Shown: piece after piece, positions 50,301 to 59,300 of the stretch
Position numbering within the stretch: position 1 is the first letter of the stretch
Layout: each line of letters opens with the position of its first letter
Program-made: the position numbers and the translations under genes
Notes under the pieces: model-generated
The model's input: the letters and a program-made list of their open reading frames with translations, nothing else
The model's database searches: none
What the model was told of the DNA's origin: nothing
Assembly: GCF_050624435.1 (NCBI RefSeq)
Contig: NC_134541.1
Location: forward strand, 100,622,805-100,686,804
Reading direction: 5' to 3'
Source: Tenrec ecaudatus
Lineage: Eukaryota > Chordata > Mammalia > Afrosoricida > Tenrecidae
Length of the DNA: 64,000 bases

Positions 50301-53300
50301 TTCATTAATTCTGGCAACCAAAAAAAAGACTGGGATTCTGATAGGAATTGTATTGGATCTGTAGATCAATTTGGGGGATATAGGCAGTCCCCAACCTACG
50401 ACATACTCAAGTTACAATGAACTGCACTTACAGAGCATATTTACCCCGCTTTTATACCTCTTGTGCTTCACAGTGCTGCAGCCCATAATTTACTGGTGTT
50501 AGTATTCTTTAATGGAATGTGTCTGATCCCCAGAAGACAAAAATCTGACTTATTTTTTAAATATTATGATTTATTTTTTTAAATATAATATAGCCATTTC
50601 TTTACAACATATGGGCTATTTGCTATAAAATACATTTCTAAGTGTTAATCATTAATCACTCGTTATTTTTAAAAACTTAAAGTTGGACCGACCGTTATAT
50701 TTCTAGTTTTCTGAGAAATAAATGAGAGATGTGGTTGAATGAGTAAAGTACATGGGTAGAATTAAAATGTTGTTATAGTGTTTTTTGTAGGAAGTTACAG
50801 ATTCTTGTAAATTTTGATGTTTTTGTTGACTTTCTTTCATTGCTGTTACGTTTTTAGTGGGTTACCATTTATTCCATATCTGGATAATTTGCCAAACTTC
50901 AATAGATCAGTTGATGGACCAATCAGGCTGCCAATTGTGGATAAGTACAAGGTAACCAAAATGCTGAAGAAATTAGAACCTTTGTGTTCTATTTTTCACT
51001 AAGAAATACTACACAATTCACAAAAACATAACAGACTTTATTTTAATGGTTGCGTATTTAAAGGTGTAGATAGATCTGAGTTTATTTAATCAGCTTAGTT
51101 GATTTCCTTTTCAATGATATTATGGTCCTGTCCTAAAGATAAACTCTCAAGTTGGTGAACATTGATAACTTTCCAAAAACACACTGTCAATTTATATTAC
51201 CAGCAATATACTTGAGTTTTACTCCAGTTCAACGACAGATTAAATCTTTAAATTCAAAACAAAAACAAAAGTTCCTTTTGTAACTAGTTACTTTTAATTA
51301 CATGAAATTTTTTAAGGCCCCTCTCTGGTGTAGTGGTTCAGTATTGAGCTGCTCCCCCCAACAAGGTCAGTAGGTCAAAAGCACCAGTCAGCTGCTTAGA
51401 GGGAGAAAAATGGGGCTTTCTTCTCTAGGAACGAGGTCCAGTCTCAGAAACTCACCGGGACCGCTCTTCCGTGTCCTGTAGGGCCAGTAGGAGTCAGCAT
51501 CAACTCGATGAGCTTGGCGTGGTTTATCTTACAAATGCCTCATCCTGCCATGGGTTCTGTGTAAACTTCTTGGACAGGCATTCTTTGCCCGGCTATATGT
51601 AGTATAGCGCTGAGTTGAAATCGGCTGACGGCAGTAGTTATATGAAGAAACAGGCTCCAAGAAATTTACGTCAGGTCTTACAACTGGAAACCCTGCCCCA
51701 TGTTTTCTTAGGCATGCCTATGTCATTGTTTTCAACCACCCTGTGTTGAAGATTTTCCTTTATGAGTACGCTTCGAAATGCTCATTTGGGGCCATTTTAG
51801 AACACTAATACAGTCTGGGGACTCACTTTGTTTTCCCCAGGATATGGGTACTGTGGTCCTGGGAAAGCTGGAATCGGGATCAATTTGCAAAGGCCAGCAG
51901 CTTGTGATGATGCCAAACAAGGTAAGAGGCAGAGTGCTCTTTCCAACCTAATTTTTCCTTGAGAATGCTAGCAAAGAGCCAGACATTTCCAAAGCTTGTG
52001 AGTTTCCTTTGAAGGAAACTTATGTAATAATAATATTCAGAATTACTTTCTTTCACAATTTGAGCATGTTAGCATGGTGTTAGTGCTATTCAGTTAGGTC
52101 GGTGTTAAGACCTTGTTTTAGGGCTTTCTGTACTAAAGTTTGCCCTAGAAGAAAGCTTAGTGCTCTCAGTCCCACTGTTTTACAGAAAGGAAAGAGAGAT
52201 CGGGGTTAAAAACATGGATCAGAAAGAGCTGAGGGCAACAACTCAGGTTTCATCATGGTGTGTGTAAAGTGTCTTTAGAACTCAGAGGAGGGTAATGGAT
52301 ACTGCACATGATGGGTCCAAACCCTGATCTCAGTTACTCTTCTTTGGAGCCGTTCATCAAGACGTGTAAACTCTCCCTGGATGGTTCTTTGGTCATTTCT
52401 GGCTGCTCCTTTGCTAGTACCTGCTCACGACTGGTTTCTCAGGCAGGCAGAGAGGGCTTCTGACCACTCCACAGATGTCACTTTGTGTAGGGAAACAGCC
52501 AGGTACCATCAGAACCTCTGGAGAGAGCTCTTAAATCTTTAAGGAGAATGTCCTTACTGTGTTCATTACACAGTGAATTAGAAAGTTTGAGTTTGTCTTA
52601 AGGTTTCCACGGCCAGTATAATGGTTAGGTATAATTGACACCTTATGAATTCTAGTTCTGCCTTGGAGATTAGGGTATCTAAGTTCCAAAGTGTTTACAT
52701 TTAAAGCTTGGTGTTTCTAAGGGAGGTAGCTTTTGCAAACTGTAGCATGCCGAGTAAGTGAAAAGAAAAGCTGAGCCCTTGCTCAGTTTTGCTGATGGAG
52801 GGCTCACAGGAGTGGCATTCCTTTGTTGACGCCAAGGAGTATGGGAGAGCCGCGAGAAGCGGCTGCTTAATGAACTGGGGGTTTCTGTTGTAGAGGACAG
52901 GGGTGTGGGGCTAGAGGGTGGTTACAGACGTAACACTGAGCACACTGGATGCCAGTGTAAAAGGTTACATGTATTTTACCACAATAAAACGTGCAATTGA
53001 AGAATTAAGGAATGTAATGCCTACGTATACCTGCTGCTTTAGTACAAAGGTGCAAGGGAAGTGGCTATTCCGTGTAGAAGGTGAGGCTTATACTAATAGC
53101 TGGGCAGATGGGTTTCAAAGTAGTTCTCCCAAGTCTCAATGGAATTAGGGTGAAGATATTTCAAGACTGAAGAGATCAAACTATTTGACATTGTAAAACA
53201 TTGTTCCACAGTATGGGCCAATCTTAAAAAACCAACCATTATACCTTTCATAGGTGAATACCTTAACTCTTGGTTCTTACATGATAGTTCATGGAAACCG

Positions 53301-56300
53301 ACCGTTTGCTACCCTGCTGCCTGTGCTCAGTCACAGCACAAAGCACAAGGGAAGGAGGAGCCTGGAAAGTTCTCCTGTCATGAAGTCTCTGTTGCAGAGA
53401 TTAGCTTTGAGTTGGTCTACTGTAGTAGAGAAGCTGAAGCAACAAGCTGCAAGTTTGTAGCACCATGTGGTTTTTCTGAGAGCATATTGCCTCATCTTTC
53501 TCCCATGGAGCAACTGAAGGATTGAATCTTTGACTTTATGGTGAGCAGGCCAATACTTCAAAACTTAATCTCATATTATTAGGAATGTGGCTGGCTGTTT
53601 AGAGGGGCCTCCACTTGCAGCCAAAGCTCTGTGAAGTCAGAACGCTATCCTCAGGCCCCTACGGCAAGATCGGGTAGCTGAGAAGCCAGCTGCAGACAGA
53701 TCTGCAGACTAGCCTCCCTCCTTGGCTCTATGTGTCCTAAAATCACTGCTGTAGTTACTTTGGTGGTTCTCTGGAGCACAGAAAGTCGTTTTCATTTTGA
53801 AAACTTTTCGCAACTTTAAATTTAATATTTGGTAACTACAGAATAACTCAATCTTTAGATGAGCTCTGTGGTGGGGAGAAAGAATTCATTTCTATGCTGC
53901 ATTGTTTGGGCAGGAATACTATATAGATTGGTGTGTAGTGAGCTGCTGGTGTGGGCCTGCCCCTTATGACTGAAAAACTTAGCCATATTCAGTGATGTGG
54001 CTCTCTTTCAGTTCTTGGAATAATTGTAGCAGGCAGAAATGATTTAGGTATAAAGGCCTTTGGGGAAAGAAAACTTGTTTGGGAGCTAACAGTATGTTGA
54101 ATTCTGGCATGGAACATAATAGTGATTCTGGAGTGTCCAGTGCCATTTGCCATCATGAGTTTGTTCTGTCTTGAGAGCTGTGTGTGGTTTGGTCTTGCTT
54201 CTTCGTATCTGTGTTCACTTGTTTTCAATCAATTCTTTCAATGGACAGAAATGGAGTAAGATACAGGAGTACTTAGGGTATCACTTTAGACATTTTTTCT
54301 GATACACTTTAAATTGTGGTAAAATACACACATAAGGGGGCTTCAAAAGTTCATGGGAAAATTCCAGTATATTTCAATTCCATTTACCCATGAACATTTT
54401 TCCCCCATGAACTTTTTGAAGCCCCACAGCATAACATTTACCCTGGGTGGGTGACACCAACCATATCCAGTGTGGGCGACCCTATCACCTGTATCTACTT
54501 CCAGGACATTTTCATCACCTCAAAAGGAAGGCCTGCGCCTGTTATATAAGTCAGTGTGCTTTTTAAGCCTAATTGAAGTTAAAGTAACTGCTGAGACGTG
54601 TGCTTCATGAATTTGGGGTTTGGCTGGATTTGACGATGTGCCTGGTAGACCCTCCAGTCCAGTCCCACATAATAAAAATGACCTCTATAGAAATAAAATC
54701 CAAGTGTTAAATTTAGTTTTTGATTTAAAAAAATAAAAGATTAATATTTTGAGTATGGTATTAAAAAGATGGTAATGTTTAAATGGCAACGTGTCATGCA
54801 AAGACAGTGGTGTTTTATATTCAAATGAGTATGTTGACTAATCCACACCCACAAACTGGGAGGGAGCCATCCAGACAGCCTGGGGCAAACACTGGGGTAG
54901 GCTGTATTCCCCAATGGAGTCAGCATCTGGGAGAGCTACCAGTCTGTTTGGTTGTTGTTGTTTTTTTTAGCACAATGTGGAAGTTCTTGGAATCCTTTCT
55001 GATGATGTAGAAACAGATTCAGTAGCCCCAGGTGAAAACCTCAAAATCAGGCTGAAAGGGATTGAAGAAGAGGAGATTCTTCCAGGGTTCATACTTTGTG
55101 ATCCTAATAATCTCTGTCATTCTGGACGGACATTTGATGCGCAGGTAAGTCAGTTAACTTAGTTCTCTTGACTGTCTACGTGAAACTTGGATTTCACATG
55201 CTGCTTGTCTTGAGTGACAAATAGCAGGCCCCTGAATACAAACTAGTATATAGAAGGGGAGTTGAAATACTATAAACCATAAATATGACCACCATAGGGT
55301 ATTCTACATCAGGAGTCAGCAGACTTGAGATTGAAGAGCCAATCCTGTCCCTCTCAACAATTGAAAAGTTATTCAAGAGCCATAAATCTATTTTTAAGCA
55401 AATGAAATGACCATTATCTGAATAACTTGTTCAATTTTACTTCAGAGCCACATGTATATACTGAAAGAGCTGCATATGACTCGCAAGCTGTAATTTGCTG
55501 ACCCTTGTTTTAGAGCAGTGGTTCTCAACCTTCCTAATGCCGCGACCCTTTAATACAGTTCCTCACGTTGTGGTGACCCCCCACCATAACATTATTTTCG
55601 TTGCTACTTCATAACTGCAAGTTTGCTACTGTTATGAATTGGCGACCCCTGTGAAAGAGTCGTTTGACACACACACACACACCCAAAGGGGTCACGACCC
55701 ACAGATTGAGAACCATTGTTTTAGATGGTACAACTGTGAATAATAGTTTTCTTTGTAAAGTACCCTTTTATGTGCTTAGTATCTTCGTTTTGGTAGTTTT
55801 CAGAGTACCTAATATTCCCTTTGTAAAATAGATATTAATAGTAATATATAATTACTTAACCTTGTGTATAAAATGCCCTTCACTTTAAAGTAGGACTCAG
55901 TATCCTTGGAAGTAAGTCATGGCCTGACTGATCTTCCAGAGTAAACTCTCCAAGCAGGAAAATGTCCTTTTTCTGTTGTTAGTAACCTGACCCCCACAGG
56001 AGAGTGAGTTAGTAACGAGTGGGTGTGAGGTAACAGAATTTTCCAGTTGTTATAACTAAGTGTTCAGTATGCAGACAAACTGAATCAAGTTACAGAGGAT
56101 GTGTGGTGAAGAAATAGATAAAACTATGGATATGAAGAAATAGATAAAACTTGGATATGAAGAAATAGATAAAACTATGATCCTTTCACATCTAGGAAAC
56201 AGTCGCTTGTGATCTAGAACAATCACTGTAATTCCTTGGGGAGAAAAGCAGAAAGGATGGTCTGTGGAGGAGGTTTGCTTGCTGTGCTTTTTAAAGTCAG

Positions 56301-59300
56301 ATAGGTGCTTGCCAAGAAGATCAGTAGGGTAGAGGATATTCAAGTTCAGGCTGTGAGGTTAGGCAACTTGATCCTTCCTATGACAAAATTAACCTGACCC
56401 ATCACTCCAACTCAAAAATAGCTTAGGTGGTAGGTTACTCTTTCTCTGTTACTCTGTGATACTTAACACTTCATTCTTTTCTGACTGGAGTATAAAGATG
56501 AGGTTGTTTTGGTTTTTTGACAGATAGTGATTATTGAGCACAAATCCATCATCTGCCCAGGTTATAATGCGGTGCTGCATATTCATACCTGTATCGAGGA
56601 AGTTGAAATCACAGTGAGTTTGCTTTCAGATAATTTCATTTTTCCTGATTGTAAAGTTAACTTCATCTTAATGTTTTCTGATAGCCAACAGTGATGTGTT
56701 TTTATTTCCATTCCTTAGAGTATTTTTGTGTTTTTTGTTATTTATCTTCTCATCCTTTTTTCTTGGATAGGCCTTAATCTGCTTGGTAGACAAAAAATCT
56801 GGAGAAAAAAGTAAGACTCGACCCCGTTTCGTGAAACAAGATCAAGTATGCATCGCACGCTTAAGAACAGCAGGAACCATCTGCCTTGAGACCTTTAAAG
56901 ACTTCCCTCAGATGGGCCGCTTTACCTTAAGAGACGAGGGTAAGAGCCTTTTGGTGCTTTGCTTGAGCACGCGAGGCAGCAGGCTCAGAGAGCATTTGGA
57001 TTGTGTTCTTCCGGGGGGTTGCACAACTTGACCAGCAGACAGTACATTATTGGCCATGCATTCTGACATTAATTCTCTGAGTGAATTAAGAATCTGAATT
57101 TGGGAGCTTTGTTAATAGTGGGTTTTGAGAGCAATTTTATTTACTAAGGAGCCCTGGTGGCATAGTGGCTATCCAGCTGCTAACCGAAAAGGTCAGCAAT
57201 TTGAAACTTCCAGTGGCTCCATGGGAAAAATAGTCTCAAACTCACAAGGTCAGTTCTACCTGTCCTGTAGGGTTGTTATGAGTCAGCACAGACTACGGCA
57301 CTGAGTTTGGTCTTGGTTATTTACTCAGGTAATTTCAGTTTGTGTGACTATAACTGATTTTGAACATTGACAGCCACTGGGGCGCCACCACCCCGCCCCC
57401 TTTATGGAGTAGACTGCGATGCAGTCGAGTTCCAAATCAATTTTTCTTATAAGAAATCACTGAAAATGGATTAATTTGTTCTCTACCTCCAAGTCTTTAC
57501 CCTACCCTTGGCTTTTTATACAAAACATTACATATTTCACTAGGATCTGGCTGGGTTTCTCTTTAAAAAAACAACCTGTTTAAGGTGGTCTGTTGGTGTT
57601 TACTTAACTTTTCTAAAAGGGTTTACTAAATTATCAACAATATCAATAACACGGTTAACCAGTTCCGTATCATGATTCTTTTCAAAAAACTCTTTCTTAG
57701 GACCCATGTTTTTTTTTTTTAATCTAAAACCAGTACAAAAAGCCACAAAAACTAAGAAAATTATAGCAAAACTCTTGGAACACAGCCGGAAAAGGTTTAA
57801 ACAACGTGTACTAACAACACCATCTAGCGCCGAGTGACTAAAACATGAACTGCTTTTAAAATTGAAAAGGATGAGATTTTTTTACAAAAATCACATGCAT
57901 TGGGTTGGATTCGGATGGTTTTGTTTGAGCTCCAATGCAAAATTTTCTCAACATTTCGCATTGAAATCCGATTATGTCAAGGACTGATGTGGTTGAGTTA
58001 CCGGCATTCTACTGTGTCTACTTTAATTTTATGAGAGATCTATTAGTCATGGTCTTTTTGAGTGTTGTCATTTCTACCTCTCTGGAGGTTATAGAACAGC
58101 AGTAAGTTTCCTGTCGTGAGTTATGAAATTCTTTGCTATCGTGCAAACAAATATTTATTAAAGATTTATTTACAAGTTGTTACCATTTCTAACATTAACT
58201 ATTATAAGATGGTAGAAAACCATAAATATAATTGTGATTGAGTCTAAATCTAGACTTGTTCAAATGTTGAGTTTAATTCCATGTAGTGATGGAATGCCCT
58301 TAGTGACCACTGGGAACATGATGGATGGCTCCTCTAACCTTATCTCAGGAGGCCTGCTGGCATAGCGGTTACCCACTGGACTGCTAGCTACAGGTTCAAA
58401 GCCACTCTACAGGAAAGATAGGCTTTTCTACTTGTGAGCTAGTCTTGGAAACCCATAGGGCAGTTTCTACCCTGCCCTATAAAGAGTCACTATGAATCTA
58501 CTCGATGACAGTGAGTGAATGACTGAAGAAATTACGCAGGAATTTTTAACCCTACAATTATCTTTTTCTAAGGGATCCCTTAGCTGTTAGAGGTATTTTT
58601 ATTTTCACAAGACCCAGTGGAAACCCTCCTTCTGATCCACAGAAAAGCTGCCCAAGAGTGTGTTTACCGCATTGCTTAAGGATAAATTTGGTTTTTTGTG
58701 GGTTTTTGTTTTTTCAAAAACATTACTGATATCTACTATGTGCCATAAAATTCAAATCTTGAAAACACACAATTACATTTGAATATGTTTCCAGGGTCCC
58801 ACAGCCACCATCACAGTATGATTTTAGAATGTTTCATCTAAAAAGAAAACCTGGTACCCCTTTACAGTCTCACTCCCCGTCCCACTTCCCCCAGTCATAG
58901 GTGGCCACAACTTTACTTTGTGTCTCTTTTTGAGACAGTCTACAACCATGCAATATGTCTTTTGGACCTCATTTGCTTACCATGATGTATTTGAGGTTTA
59001 AGCGCATCTCATGTATTGTGTGAGAGTAAGTCAAAGAGGATCACTATCTAGGTCATGCTTGCATGCATCGATTCCAAACAAAAGCACGTTTTAAATCTTT
59101 GTGCTCTCATCTGGTTGCAGGCCAGTTCTTGTCAGTAGCACACCTACCTTCCAAAAGGTCCCATCATAATAGCTTCTGAGGGGATGATGGGCCAGTGAAG
59201 TTCAATACAGAGCTCAGCTCAGAAGGTTCTGGGGGCTTTTTGTTGTTTCCTACTTTTGACAGATGTTGTCAAAGATCACAGGGACTCAGGAAGAACTTTC

